Translations under genes and position numbers: made by a program
The notes under the pieces: generated by a model
Database searches by the model: none
Seen by the model: the letters and a program-made list of their open reading frames with translations, nothing else
What the model was told of the DNA's origin: nothing
Assembly (NCBI GenBank): GCA_038206355.1
Contig: JBBRAY010000006.1
Coordinates: forward strand, 65,031 to 129,030
Direction of reading: 5' to 3'
Length of the DNA stretch: 64,000 nt
Origin: JAPLDB01 sp038206355
GTDB lineage: Bacteria > Bacteroidota > Bacteroidia > AKYH767-A > 2013-40CM-41-45
Part shown: piece by piece, positions 53,149 to 63,296 of the stretch
Layout of the letters: each line of letters starts with the position of its first letter
How positions within the stretch are numbered: position 1 is the stretch's first letter

Positions 53149-53490
53149 ATGAAAAATATTTATCTGCTTTTCTTTTTTACGATTGGTTTAATTCATACTT
53201 CCTTTTGTCAGCAAGAAGTATTTTTTAAAACTTACTTTTCAAATGCTGAAGCGCATTTAAATAGTATTGATACAACCCATGATGAAGGTTATGTAATGTG
53301 CGGCAGGAGCTCTAATACTAACGGTGGAGACTACCTGATTATAAAAATTGTTAGTAGCGGTAATGAGCAGTGGAGAAGGCAGAATAATCTTTTCACTGGT
53401 TTAGAGAATGATAATGGTATGTTTAGTATTCATGAAAATCCAGACCATTCATTCTTTCGTAAAACCAATACCGGGATCACAATTATTTGA
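53149..53490 (+). pseudogene. N-terminal remnant of a secreted beta-propeller (delta-60/T9SS-type) protein
   Basis: The 113 residues start with a good signal peptide (LLFFFTIGLIHTSFCQ) and continue with SIDTTHDEGYVMCGRSSNTNGGDYLIIKI and SGNEQWRR, a clear propeller repeat of the kind that fills long T9SS proteins (compare the 24185 protein). The frame then breaks at FFRKTNTGITII. No further propeller repeats or sorting domain follow before aroB at 53735, only short fragments in other frames. It is most likely a truncated gene, though a short secreted peptide cannot be excluded. Confidence 0.55.
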
Positions 53491-53734
53491 AAATAAGAAA
53501 GACGCCGATGGGATGAAGGAAAATACTGAAAATTGGGTAGTTTGGGCTGCTACATCGTCTTCAGAAGGGAAGGATGGAATAGGTTGAGAAAAACATGCTA
53601 CCTCTAATAAAGTATCGGGAGTATAGTTAACAGGGAGATTGCAACAATGCAGCAATTATTAATTTTGTTTCTTTATTGAAAATTTCCATTCGGTTATGTT
53701 GTATGTCCTTGGAACAAAATCCGGAAATAAAAAT

Positions 53735-54823
53735 ATGACCACCATCATCCGATCCAACCACTACCAGATTTTTCTGGGTAACGATACGTTTTACGAGATC
53801 GGAAAATTCATTTCCAAAAGTGACCGGCTTCGGGATGCGAAGAAATTTATTCTTGTTGATGATCATACCAAAGAACTTTGTCTGCCCTTGTTACAAAATG
53901 GTGTGCAGGTCTTGAAAGATGCTGTGAGTCTGGAAATTCCTCATGGGGAAGGAAGTAAGAAAATTGAAACTATTGTAAAACTCTGGAATGATTTAACATC
54001 ATTTGGTGCCGATAGGAATTCTCTCCTGATAAACCTTGGCGGGGGAGTGGTTTCTGACGTTGGCGGTTTTGTCGCGGCTACGTATATGCGCGGAATAAAT
54101 TTTGTGAATATTCCCACAACGCTTCTTGCTATGGTTGATGCATCTGCCGGAGGGAAAAACGGAATTAATTTCGGCGGCTTCAAAAATCAGATCGGGACTT
54201 TTGATGAACCTGTAGCAGTTTTTGTCTCGCCTGTATTTCTGAAAACACTGGAAGAAAAAGAACTGCTTTCGGGTTTTGCTGAAGTGATCAAGCATGCCAT
54301 TATTTCAGACGTTAATAAATGGAAAGGCGTTTCTTCAATTGCAGATTTTGAAAATGTAAGCTGGTTTGAGATCATAAGGGAATCCATTTGGACTAAATAT
54401 AAGATCGTCAACAGCGACTACCGTGATAAGCACCTGAGAAAAGCATTGAACTTCGGTCATACCATCGGACATGCGCTTGAAAGTTATTCTCAAAAAAAGA
54501 AGTCAATCCCGTTAAAGCATGGAGAAGCGATTGCCATCGGAATGATTGGAGAGATTTATTTAGCGAAGATGATTTGTGGATTGAATGAAAATGATGCAGA
54601 TGAAATATTCAGGTTTATCAATAAGCATTTTCATAATAAGATTGACTTTGAAAGTGATGTTATTCTTGAAATCATGAAGGGCGATAAAAAGAATGAAACT
54701 GACAAGATTAATTTTTCATTGATCCGTGCAATAGGGGAGCCAATGATCAATCAGCATGCTGAGGAGGCATTGATACTGGAGGCGCTGGAGTTTTGTAAGA
54801 CACAGAAAGCGGCGATGAGTTGA
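53735..54823 (+). CDS. aroB: 3-dehydroquinate synthase
   Basis: AroB makes the first ring of the shikimate pathway from DAHP, using NAD and a divalent metal. The 362-residue protein shows the NAD site LLINLGGGVVSDVGGFVAATYMRG, IPTTLLAMVDASAGGKNGIN, the metal-ligand region GFAEVIKHAII and FGHTIGHALES with metal histidines. All are intact. I chose the ATG at 53735; the longer frame starts upstream within the gene remnant. It lies in the same direction as the DAHP synthase gene, its pathway predecessor. Confidence 0.96.
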   Translation: MTTIIRSNHYQIFLGNDTFYEIGKFISKSDRLRDAKKFILVDDHTKELCLPLLQNGVQVLKDAVSLEIPHGEGSKKIETIVKLWNDLTSFGADRNSLLINLGGGVVSDVGGFVAATYMRGINFVNIPTTLLAMVDASAGGKNGINFGGFKNQIGTFDEPVAVFVSPVFLKTLEEKELLSGFAEVIKHAIISDVNKWKGVSSIADFENVSWFEIIRESIWTKYKIVNSDYRDKHLRKALNFGHTIGHALESYSQKKKSIPLKHGEAIAIGMIGEIYLAKMICGLNENDADEIFRFINKHFHNKIDFESDVILEIMKGDKKNETDKINFSLIRAIGEPMINQHAEEALILEALEFCKTQKAAMS

Positions 54824-54910
54824 TGATTTGTTTAACTCAGAAGATTTCTTGCAGGTTCGCTGTAAGAATTAAATACGAGCATTGTGAATAATTTATTTTA
54901 CCACAGATAA

Positions 54911-54969
54911 CAGCCGTTAAACACGGAGAAATCACAGAGAGGTACAGAGAACAGTCGTTAAACACCGAG
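54911..54969. repeat. direct repeat with CACGGAG/CACAGAG units
   Basis: CAG(C/T)CGTTAAACAC(G/C)GAG occurs twice (54911-54928 and 54952-54969), joined by CACAGAG-like units. It lies between aroB and the converging SDR gene; no function is apparent. Confidence 0.55.
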
Positions 54970-55061
54970 AGGAATAGTCTCTGCGGAATCTACTTATTTC
55001 TGAATCCTATCTGCGAATCTGCGGCGGTTGTTTGTTTTTCAAATTGTTGCCACTTCATTGG

Positions 55062-55868
55062 CTATTTCAACGGAGAATCTTTTTCTTTGGCGAAATGATT
55101 GTAAACCATTTTATCAATCAATGCAGGAAAAAATTTATTGAGAAGGACTACCAGTTTTCCATTTAACGTAAGAACGAAATCCCTTTTTCTGTTTTTTACA
55201 GAAGCATAAATTTGTTGCGCCACACTTTCTGCACTCATCATATTATTTTCATCGCGCGGAGATTCGCCCTGTAATTTTCCATCCTTCGACAATGCAGTGT
55301 TTCGAATATTAGAAGCCGTAAACCCGGGGCGGGCAACCAACACGTGAAGATTATTTTTCAGGTTTTCGATGCGTACGGATTCCAGAAATCCTTCCATGGC
55401 AAACTTCGATGCAGAATAGCCTGTACGACCCGGAAGCCCTTTCTTGCCTGCGATGGATGAAATACCAACTAAGCTGCCTTTTGATTTTAGTAAGTAGGGT
55501 ATGGCATATTTTGTACAATTTACTGTTCCCCAGAAATTGACTTCCATCACTTTGCGAAGTACATTCAGTTCAACGTCTTCAAAAAGTGCGCGCATTGAAA
55601 TACCGGCATTGCAAATGAGGATATCTATGCTTCCAAAATGTTTAACCGTTTCCTCAATGAGTTTTTTGCAATCGGATTCATTGCTCACATCTGTGACACA
55701 ATATTTCGCGTTAAAGCCTTTTTTGTTTAAGTCTGCAACGATCACTGAAAGCCTGTCATTCTGCCTTGCAGCGAGCATCACGTTGCAACCGTTGGCGGCA
55801 AAAACTTCAGCGCATGCCAGTCCGATACCTGATGATGCACCGGTAATAATTACCGTTTTGCCTTTCAT
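55062..55868 (-). CDS. short-chain dehydrogenase/reductase (SDR)
   Basis: The 268-residue protein is a classical SDR: TGASSGIGLACAE (NADP/NAD binding), NAGISM, the catalytic Ser in ISSIAGKKGLPGRTGYSASK with Tyr and Lys in YSASK (YxxxK), and the Rossmann core. The C-terminus (LLNKFFPALIDKMVYNHFAKEKDS) is typical of the fatty-acyl or sterol-type SDRs of Bacteroidota, but the substrate is unknown. Its ATG overlaps the stop of the upstream FAD oxidase gene (ATGA), so the two are translationally coupled. Confidence 0.93.
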   Translation of the reverse strand: MKGKTVIITGASSGIGLACAEVFAANGCNVMLAARQNDRLSVIVADLNKKGFNAKYCVTDVSNESDCKKLIEETVKHFGSIDILICNAGISMRALFEDVELNVLRKVMEVNFWGTVNCTKYAIPYLLKSKGSLVGISSIAGKKGLPGRTGYSASKFAMEGFLESVRIENLKNNLHVLVARPGFTASNIRNTALSKDGKLQGESPRDENNMMSAESVAQQIYASVKNRKRDFVLTLNGKLVVLLNKFFPALIDKMVYNHFAKEKDSPLK

Positions 55869-57268
55869 GAAGGAAATATTTTTCCGGGGTTGAGTATTCC
55901 GGTCGGATCAAAAACTTTTTTTATCCCCTTCATCAATTCAATCTGCGTTTTGGAAAAGGCAATGTCAAGGTAATTTTTCTGTACGTAGCCAATGCCATGT
56001 TCTCCCGATATTGTTCCACCGAGCGAAACACAAAGTTCAAATATTTCACGAATGCCCTTTGGTACCTGTGTGTTCCACAACGCATCGCTCAAATCTTCTT
56101 TGATAATATTGACATGGAGATTTCCGTCACCTGCATGTCCATAGCAAACAGAACGAAAACCATATTTATTTCCAATTGCTTTCACACCTTTTAAAAGAAC
56201 CGGTAATTCGGCGCGCGGTACAACGGTATCTTCTTCCTTATAAACGGAATGTGTTTTCACTGCTTCTCCCGCGCTGCGCCTTGCTTTCCAGAGATCGGCT
56301 TTTTGTTGTGCCGTATCTGCAAAAAGTATTTCGTCACATTCATGTGCATTCAGCACTTCTGAAATCGCTTCACAATCTCTAAATAAAGCATCCTTGTCAT
56401 TCCCGTCAACCTCAATGAATAGTTGTGCAGCCGTATTGTCTTTCAACGGAATTTTTACGTCCACATGCCGCATCACATATTCAATGCAATCGCGTTCCAT
56501 AAATTCCAATGCAGAAGGAGTAACGCCTGTATGGAAAATTGCGGAGACTGCTTCACAGGCTTTTTCAGAACTGTTGAAGGATGCAAGCAGTAACAGATTT
56601 TCTTTCGGAAGCGGAATTAAGCGGAAAATAATTTTGGTGATGATTCCGAGTGTTCCTTCGCTGCCAATGATAAGTTGTGTAAGGTTATAGCCGGTAGAAT
56701 TTTTCAGGACATTGGCTCCTGTAAAGATGATATCACCTGAAGGCAAAACCACTTCACAGTTGAGCACATAATCTTTTGTAACGCCATACTTAACAGCTTT
56801 CGGTCCTCCTGCGCACTCAGCAAGGTTACCGCCAAGATGACAACTTCCACGGCTTGCAGGATCTGGCGGATAAAACAGTCCTTTCTCCATCACAGCATCC
56901 TGAAAAACCTGGTTGATGACGCCCGGCTCAGCGGTTGCCTGCAGGTTGCGTTCATCAATCTGAATGATTTTATTGAATCTCTCCATGGAAAGGATTACGC
57001 CTTTACGAACGGGCAATGCTCCACCACTCAAGCCTGTTCCCGCACCACGCGGAGTAACAGGAATCAACTGTTCAGAACAAAATTTCATGATTGCCGAAAC
57101 CTGATTGGTGTTCTCCGGCTTGAGTACTACTTCAGGATAAAATTTCAGATCCTCTGTATAATCGTGGGAATAGTTTTCAATATCATCTCGTTTTGTAAAA
57201 ACAAATTCAGCACCAACGATTGACCTGAACTTTGTGAGATGATCGTCATTGATTTTTGTAAACGTCAC
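55865..57268 (-). CDS. FAD-linked oxidase, D-lactate/glycolate dehydrogenase type (GlcD-like)
   Basis: The 467-residue protein has an N-terminal FAD-binding PCMH domain (about 35-215, PVTPRGAGTGLSGGALP, TAEPGVINQVFQD, GGNLAECAGGPKAVKYG, ILKNSTGYNLTQLIIGSEGTLGI) and a C-terminal substrate domain ending in YGHAGDGNLHVNI and SLGGTISGEHGIGYVQK, as in GlcD and D-lactate dehydrogenases. It oxidises a D-2-hydroxy acid. It begins with GTG, overlapping the stop of the upstream gene (GTGA) and its own stop overlaps the SDR start, so three genes are coupled. Confidence 0.93.
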   Translation of the reverse strand: MTFTKINDDHLTKFRSIVGAEFVFTKRDDIENYSHDYTEDLKFYPEVVLKPENTNQVSAIMKFCSEQLIPVTPRGAGTGLSGGALPVRKGVILSMERFNKIIQIDERNLQATAEPGVINQVFQDAVMEKGLFYPPDPASRGSCHLGGNLAECAGGPKAVKYGVTKDYVLNCEVVLPSGDIIFTGANVLKNSTGYNLTQLIIGSEGTLGIITKIIFRLIPLPKENLLLLASFNSSEKACEAVSAIFHTGVTPSALEFMERDCIEYVMRHVDVKIPLKDNTAAQLFIEVDGNDKDALFRDCEAISEVLNAHECDEILFADTAQQKADLWKARRSAGEAVKTHSVYKEEDTVVPRAELPVLLKGVKAIGNKYGFRSVCYGHAGDGNLHVNIIKEDLSDALWNTQVPKGIREIFELCVSLGGTISGEHGIGYVQKNYLDIAFSKTQIELMKGIKKVFDPTGILNPGKIFPS

Positions 57269-58614
57269 TTCTTAATAGGGTTTGTAACTTTTGGTTTATT
57301 CTTAGACTTATCAGGAAAACTATATTTTACAACGGAAATGGTTCCTACAATTTCAGCAGCATCATCTCCAAGAAAATAAACATCCCTGCCCGCCAAAAGT
57401 ACATCTTTGATCCTCAGCAGAGAAATGAGCACCGGGTCATGAAATGTATAGCGCGTTTTATAAAGCGAGTCTGTAATTTCAATATAAGGCGCAATCGTAT
57501 TTTCAGGTCTTGTGAGCACTGATCCAAACAACAGGGTTGAATTGATTCCCCAGCCGGCGGCCTTCAGATAGGTAACGTCCTCTGACGATTTAAATTTATG
57601 TTTCTGTTTGCAGTTTTTATCAGACAGATAAATATATTGATTTACCGATTGCTGTAGGTAATCAGTAAATGTAGCCTGCATGCAAATAATTTTTCCTGAG
57701 GTCCACAACTTATTACCTGTTCCGTCCGCAACACCATCACTGAAAAGCTGACTGCTGACTAACTTTCCGTTCCTGTTAAGTTTGATCAGCGGAATATCTG
57801 ATTTGTCATTTGAATGATTGGCCGTTCCCGTAATATAAATGTTGGTGCTATCATCAAGGATAATGTCAGTGGTGAGGTCAACAGCGTGCTCGTCGCCATC
57901 GTAAACATAATTCCATTTTGGGTTTCCAACGGAATCAAATTTCATCACGATAATATCAGCGGTCCTGGTACTTACATTAATGTTACCACCAACGTAAATA
58001 TTGCAGCTGTCGTCTACTGCAACATCAACTGCAGCATCCATTTGAGGAGTAGAAAAATTTTTGATAAAAGAAGTCTCACCTGAAGCTGAGTATCGAATAA
58101 GCAGGAGGTCAGGGTTGGATTCACTGGCCGTTTCATGTCCACAAACAAGTATGTTTCCTTTTTTGTCTACTGCAATTGCAGCCGGTGCGTCAAAGAGATT
58201 TGCTTTTCCGGCGTAAATATTTTGCCAGAGAAGAATTCCTTCAGGTGAATATTTCAAAGTGAGGATATCCGTATTTCCGGATTTATTTCTAACCGTTCCG
58301 CTTACCACTGTATTTCCTGAAAGATCGACGGCCAGGGCTACTGCTATCGCTTCTGTTCTTTCTTCGGGTTGAAATATCCTACGCCAGATTTCATTTCCCG
58401 AAGAATCCAGCCGAACTATAAATATTTTCTTCAGGGAATCAATTTCATGGGTATTCCCGACTATTGTAACACTACCTGATTTATCTGCACAAATGGCTAC
58501 TGCTGAATTAATACTCTGAATTCCATTTTTCACTGCCTTTCTCCACTGAACAGCAGGTTGTGAATATGATAAAAAAGGTATAAATAACAGAAACAATAGC
58601 TTTCTCGATGGCAT
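57265..58614 (-). CDS. secreted SBBP-repeat beta-propeller protein without sorting domain
   Basis: The 449-residue protein has a signal peptide (cleavage near LSYSQ) and about six SBBP-type propeller repeats (about 30-330, with VTIVGNT, IFIVRLDSSGNEIWRR, TVVSGTVRNKSGNTDILTLKY, NIYVGGNINVSTRTADIIVMKFD). The C-terminus (KSKNKPKVTNPIKK) is short and basic, with no T9SS sorting domain. It is the first gene of a coupled operon with the FAD oxidase and the SDR, an odd mix of a secreted propeller with two redox enzymes. Confidence 0.85.
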   Translation of the reverse strand: MPSRKLLFLLFIPFLSYSQPAVQWRKAVKNGIQSINSAVAICADKSGSVTIVGNTHEIDSLKKIFIVRLDSSGNEIWRRIFQPEERTEAIAVALAVDLSGNTVVSGTVRNKSGNTDILTLKYSPEGILLWQNIYAGKANLFDAPAAIAVDKKGNILVCGHETASESNPDLLLIRYSASGETSFIKNFSTPQMDAAVDVAVDDSCNIYVGGNINVSTRTADIIVMKFDSVGNPKWNYVYDGDEHAVDLTTDIILDDSTNIYITGTANHSNDKSDIPLIKLNRNGKLVSSQLFSDGVADGTGNKLWTSGKIICMQATFTDYLQQSVNQYIYLSDKNCKQKHKFKSSEDVTYLKAAGWGINSTLLFGSVLTRPENTIAPYIEITDSLYKTRYTFHDPVLISLLRIKDVLLAGRDVYFLGDDAAEIVGTISVVKYSFPDKSKNKPKVTNPIKK

Positions 58615-58859
58615 GCCGTAAATGTAATCAGGTTTTGAATTTTAAAAAAACATTTTGCAAAGGAGTTGCGATAGGGTAGCATTTGCTTTTTTAAAGGATT
58701 TGAATCAGAAAATGGCAAACTGAAGCATAATTTACCAATAGTTTTAGTCCATTGGCTATCTTTTTTTGCTTTTCTATATCACAAAACCAATATTTGTAGC
58801 CGGAAAGCTAACCTGAAAGAGCTATAAATAAACGCTATTATTTCTTAAAATTTTACTGA

Positions 58860-61800
58860 ATGAAATCTTTACTAAATGCAATCCTGTATTGCTTATGTCT
58901 CTTTACTGTCAACACTTTCGGGCAGGTTGTGATCAATGAAGTTCAGACCTCAAACTTCAATACGATTACGGATGAATTTGGTAATAATGACGATTGGATT
59001 GAATTGTTTAATACAACTGCACTACCGGTTGATTTGACAGGATTTAAACTAAGTGATAAGATAGGCGAACCGGATAAATTTATTTTCCCTGCTTTTACAC
59101 TTCCTGCAAATGACCATATAATTGTTTTTGCTTCTGGATTTGAGAAAACAGAAATCGGAGGTCATTGGGAAACTGCGATCAATGCATCCGATACCTGGAA
59201 GTATCAGGTGAATTTGTCTACTCCCTCTGATACCAACTGGCGTAACCTGAGTTTTAATGCCAATGCATGGAGCAGCGGACCCGGTGGAATTGGTTTCGGC
59301 GACGGAGATGATAATACAACGATTGCGACGTGTGTAAGTATGTATATGCGTAAAACATTTTCCGTTACTGATTCAACAAAAATTTCAGAGGCCATTTTGA
59401 ATATAGACTACGATGATGCTTTTGTGGCATATCTTAACGGTGTTGAAATTGCGCGGGCAAATGTTGGTTTATCCGGAGTACGTCCTGCATGGAATGCAAT
59501 ATCTAATGGTGGTCATGAAGCAGTGATGTATCAAGGTCAGTTGCCGGATTCATTTCCCCTGAACATGAATACCATACGTGCTACATTGATAAACGGAATG
59601 AATGTTCTTGCGATAGAGGTTCATAATCTCGCTGCGAATAATGTTGACATGAGTTCCATTCCATTTCTGAGTTTTAAATTGAAAAGTGGCACTACGATGT
59701 TTGGTCCTACGCCGGCATGGTTTGCACCAGCGCGGGTGAAAGATTATTTCCACACTGATTTTAAACTCAGCAAAAGTGGTGAGAGCGTTTATCTTTTTGA
59801 TGCTTCATCTGACCTGAAAGATTCAGTGACGGTTTCGGCGCTTCAACTGGATGATTCATACGAAAGAAATCCTGATGGCTCATCACAGTGGTGTTATACA
59901 AATTTACCAACGCCTGATACTACAAATACAACAGGACTTTGTAAAACCGGTTATGCAACAATTCCGATTTTCAGTCTGCAGTCCGGTTTTTATCCCAATA
60001 CGCAGTCACTCATTTTAACCACAAACTATCCGGGAGGCGTCATTCATTATACGACCAATGGAAATACTCCTGATGGAAATTCACCGATCTATTCGGCGCC
60101 GATCAGTATCAGCACAACAAAATCTGTTCGCGCCGCAGTTTATGCTTTGGGAGTTTTACCGAGTCCCGTGGTGACCAATACCTATCTTATCGGTTTTGAT
60201 TGCAAGTTGCCTGTATATGTTTTGACAACTGATTCTGCAAATTTGTGGGATTACAACACGGGTATTTTTGTTGAGGGACCTAATGCGCAATCGGGTAATC
60301 CGCATTGGGGAGCGAACTACTGGATGGGATGGAAAAAGCCTGTCTCACTGGAATATTTCGACAAGGATAAAAACCGCGCGTTTCGTTTTGATGCAGCGCT
60401 AAGTGTAACAGGAGGGTGGAGCCGCGCCGACAATCAGAAACCACTTGAGATTTCTATGGGCGACAGATACGGACTGGGCACACTTAATTATCCGTTGCTA
60501 AGTGAAAAGCCATGGGTAAATAAGTTTGATGATTTTATACTTCATACCGCAGGTAATGACAGAGGAATTGCACACATGCGGGATCCACTGATGGAGCGGT
60601 TACTGGGACCCACTTTTGTTGATCATATTTCTTTTGAACCGTGTTTACTTATTATCAATGGAAAGCAGTGGGGTGTTTATTATACGAGAGAAAATGACGA
60701 CCATCATTTTGTTGAAGAGAATTATGGAATTGATAAAGACGATATTGATCTGCTGAAAGAGAGTTATTTTTTTCCTGGTATGGAAGTAAAAAAAGGGTCA
60801 GACTCTGCATTTTTTTCCATGTACAATTATGCGATGACGACGTCACCTACAAGTGTAAATTATTTTTCGACCATGAATACCATGATGGATATTCAGAACA
60901 TGGTAGATTATTTTTCAGCAGAAACTTTTTATCCAAATGGTGATTGGATGGGAGGTGGAAATAATAACCTGAAGCTTTGGAGACAACGATCAACCAATGG
61001 CAGGTTCAGGTATCTTTCCTATGATTTTGATTTCGGATATGGACTGGTTGATGGGCTGACGAGTGATATACTGGGAGAGGCGCTTGCTGCAAGCCCGCAC
61101 AACTACCAGAGTGATTTGTTTGCGAAGCTGATTCAGAATCCGCAATACAAAAATTATTTTATCAACCGATACGCCGATTTAATGAATACAATATGGCTGC
61201 CGGCCAATGTAACTTCACTTGCGAATGCATTCAAAGATTCTTTGCGATATGACATGCATTTTGAATACGAAAATAATTGGTATAGTGGTGATACCACACA
61301 ATGGAAAAACAACATTACAACGCTGTTGAACTTTGCAACGCAGCGTCCTTCATATGCACGTGGATTTATTCAGAGTAATCTTGGGATGACAGGTCAGGTT
61401 ACGCTCACATTGCAGGCATCGCCGGTTGGAGCAGGGCGGATTCAGATCAGCACCATAACACCGACAACACTGCCCTGGAGTGGTGTATATTTCAATGGTA
61501 ACCCGGTAACGATTACAGCCATTCCTAATCCGGGTTATACTTTTGATCACTGGCATTCAAACGTCATAATTACAACCAATGATTATAACCAGAGCACTTC
61601 CAGGAATTTTACTTCCAGCGATCAGATCACTGCTTTTTTTACCGGATCGCCTGCAATAGTACAACTAACTATAAGTGAACTGAATTACAATTCGGATTCT
61701 GCGCGCGATGCAGGAGACTGGGTGGAACTGCACAATCTTACTTCACAGGATATTGATATTTCGGGATGGAAAATCCGGGACAATCAGCAGCAACACATTT

Positions 61801-63296
61801 TTACTTTCCCTGTAAATACAGTGGTCACTGCCAACGGATACTTAGTCGCGGCGGAAAACATGCAGAAGTTTACTGCACAGTTTCCCAATGTAACAAATGT
61901 CAAAGGCGAACTTGGATTTGGTTTTGGTAATGGCGGTGATGAGGTAAGGCTTTTTGATTATAGAGATTCGTTGATACTAAGCATGGAATATGCTGATGAT
62001 TTATCCTGGCCGCAGGGCGCTGATGGCAGGGGATATACGCTGGAATTGCTGAGCCCTTCCGGTGATTTAAGCGACGGGGCCAACTGGTTTGACGGATGTC
62101 TTGGCGGTTCACCGGGCGCAGCTTATTCTACAGGTACTGCTTCTGTATTTGCAACTGGTGACACGGTTTTTTGTCAGGGCGGAAATGTTACCCTTCAGGC
62201 GAATTCAGGTGGTGGGCTTACGTATCAGTGGCAAAACGGAAATCAGATAATTCCCGGTGCGACAAATGTTTCTTATAATGCCTTGCAAACGGGAAATTAT
62301 TCTGTGATAGTTACCACAAATGGTTGTGCTGCCGTTTCTGATTCTGTTTACGTCAGTGTTTCACAGGGTCCTGCAGATCCCGTTGTTTCAAATGTGATGA
62401 ACTGTGGTGCTGGTTCATTTACGTTGAATGCCATATCATCAGATACATTATTCTGGTTTGATGCACCGAATGGAAATATCATTGGGTCAGGAAATGTTTT
62501 TACGACTCCGGTATTGACTTCAACAACTGTTTATTATATCCAGGCAACCAATGTTTGTCAGGGTTTGTTTATTGCAGATTCCGTCATCATTATTTATCCT
62601 CCTGCTGATCCTTTGGCGAATGATGGAAGCAATTGTGGCGAGGGTTCTGTTTTGTTATCCGCAACATCAACCGATTCTCTTTTCTGGTACGACTCAATTG
62701 GTGGAACGCTTGTCGGAACAGGAAATAATTTTCAATCGCCGGTGTTGAACAACTCTGCAATTTATTATGTTGTGGCAGGGGGATTTTGTCCCGGTAATTA
62801 TGTGGCGGTATCAGCTGAAATATATTCTTTGCCATTTGTCAATCTTGGAAACGATACCATTGTTGAGTCACCTGCAGCAGTAAATGCAGATGCAGGAGGA
62901 GGATTCATGGGATACCAATGGAGCACAGGTGAAACTACGCAGTCCATCATTGTGCAAAACAGTGGTCTGGTATGGGTGGTTGTTACTGATGCCAATGGTT
63001 GTACGGCTTCGGATACGATGAATGTACTCGTAACTGTTGGAATAGGCGAAAATGAATTGACAGCGTTTATTCATATTTATCCGAATCCTGTTCATGACGA
63101 ACTGAATGTAATTATAAATTCTGATGAAGCATTTGGAATCCGGTTGACAGATGAAACCGGAAGGACGATCAGGCAGTTTGGTGTAAAAGGGAAATCAGAT
63201 TTTTCTATTGACATGAGTACGTATGCAAAAGGAATTTATCTGATGAGCGTTCAGGGAAAAAACTCATCAAAAATTTTTAAGGTTGTGGTTGACTAG
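58860..63296 (+). CDS. giant T9SS cargo protein with lamin-tail domains and CotH-type kinase-like domain
   Basis: The 1478-residue protein has a signal peptide (cleavage near TFG) and two lamin-tail domains (about 20-90, VVINEVQTSNF.. and about 940-1040, LTISELNYNSDSARDAGDWVELHN). Between them are a chitobiase/FN3-type segment (about 365-440, PGGVIHYTTNGNTPD) and a CotH-like region (about 450-800, RFDAALSVTGGWSRADNQKPL, LLIINGKQWGVYYTREN, YLSYDFDFGYGL). Ig-like and PKD-like repeats follow (about 1095-1395), then a T9SS type A sorting domain (HIYPNPVHDELN). CotH homologues are atypical protein kinases in spore coats. Whether this one is active cannot be seen. It is the last gene before the repeat array. 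Confidence 0.9.
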   Translation: MKSLLNAILYCLCLFTVNTFGQVVINEVQTSNFNTITDEFGNNDDWIELFNTTALPVDLTGFKLSDKIGEPDKFIFPAFTLPANDHIIVFASGFEKTEIGGHWETAINASDTWKYQVNLSTPSDTNWRNLSFNANAWSSGPGGIGFGDGDDNTTIATCVSMYMRKTFSVTDSTKISEAILNIDYDDAFVAYLNGVEIARANVGLSGVRPAWNAISNGGHEAVMYQGQLPDSFPLNMNTIRATLINGMNVLAIEVHNLAANNVDMSSIPFLSFKLKSGTTMFGPTPAWFAPARVKDYFHTDFKLSKSGESVYLFDASSDLKDSVTVSALQLDDSYERNPDGSSQWCYTNLPTPDTTNTTGLCKTGYATIPIFSLQSGFYPNTQSLILTTNYPGGVIHYTTNGNTPDGNSPIYSAPISISTTKSVRAAVYALGVLPSPVVTNTYLIGFDCKLPVYVLTTDSANLWDYNTGIFVEGPNAQSGNPHWGANYWMGWKKPVSLEYFDKDKNRAFRFDAALSVTGGWSRADNQKPLEISMGDRYGLGTLNYPLLSEKPWVNKFDDFILHTAGNDRGIAHMRDPLMERLLGPTFVDHISFEPCLLIINGKQWGVYYTRENDDHHFVEENYGIDKDDIDLLKESYFFPGMEVKKGSDSAFFSMYNYAMTTSPTSVNYFSTMNTMMDIQNMVDYFSAETFYPNGDWMGGGNNNLKLWRQRSTNGRFRYLSYDFDFGYGLVDGLTSDILGEALAASPHNYQSDLFAKLIQNPQYKNYFINRYADLMNTIWLPANVTSLANAFKDSLRYDMHFEYENNWYSGDTTQWKNNITTLLNFATQRPSYARGFIQSNLGMTGQVTLTLQASPVGAGRIQISTITPTTLPWSGVYFNGNPVTITAIPNPGYTFDHWHSNVIITTNDYNQSTSRNFTSSDQITAFFTGSPAIVQLTISELNYNSDSARDAGDWVELHNLTSQDIDISGWKIRDNQQQHIFTFPVNTVVTANGYLVAAENMQKFTAQFPNVTNVKGELGFGFGNGGDEVRLFDYRDSLILSMEYADDLSWPQGADGRGYTLELLSPSGDLSDGANWFDGCLGGSPGAAYSTGTASVFATGDTVFCQGGNVTLQANSGGGLTYQWQNGNQIIPGATNVSYNALQTGNYSVIVTTNGCAAVSDSVYVSVSQGPADPVVSNVMNCGAGSFTLNAISSDTLFWFDAPNGNIIGSGNVFTTPVLTSTTVYYIQATNVCQGLFIADSVIIIYPPADPLANDGSNCGEGSVLLSATSTDSLFWYDSIGGTLVGTGNNFQSPVLNNSAIYYVVAGGFCPGNYVAVSAEIYSLPFVNLGNDTIVESPAAVNADAGGGFMGYQWSTGETTQSIIVQNSGLVWVVVTDANGCTASDTMNVLVTVGIGENELTAFIHIYPNPVHDELNVIINSDEAFGIRLTDETGRTIRQFGVKGKSDFSIDMSTYAKGIYLMSVQGKNSSKIFKVVVD

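Noticed and set aside
53627..53866. Minus-strand frame opposite the start of aroB
   Set aside because: It overlaps the N-terminus of a certain gene and shows no domain.
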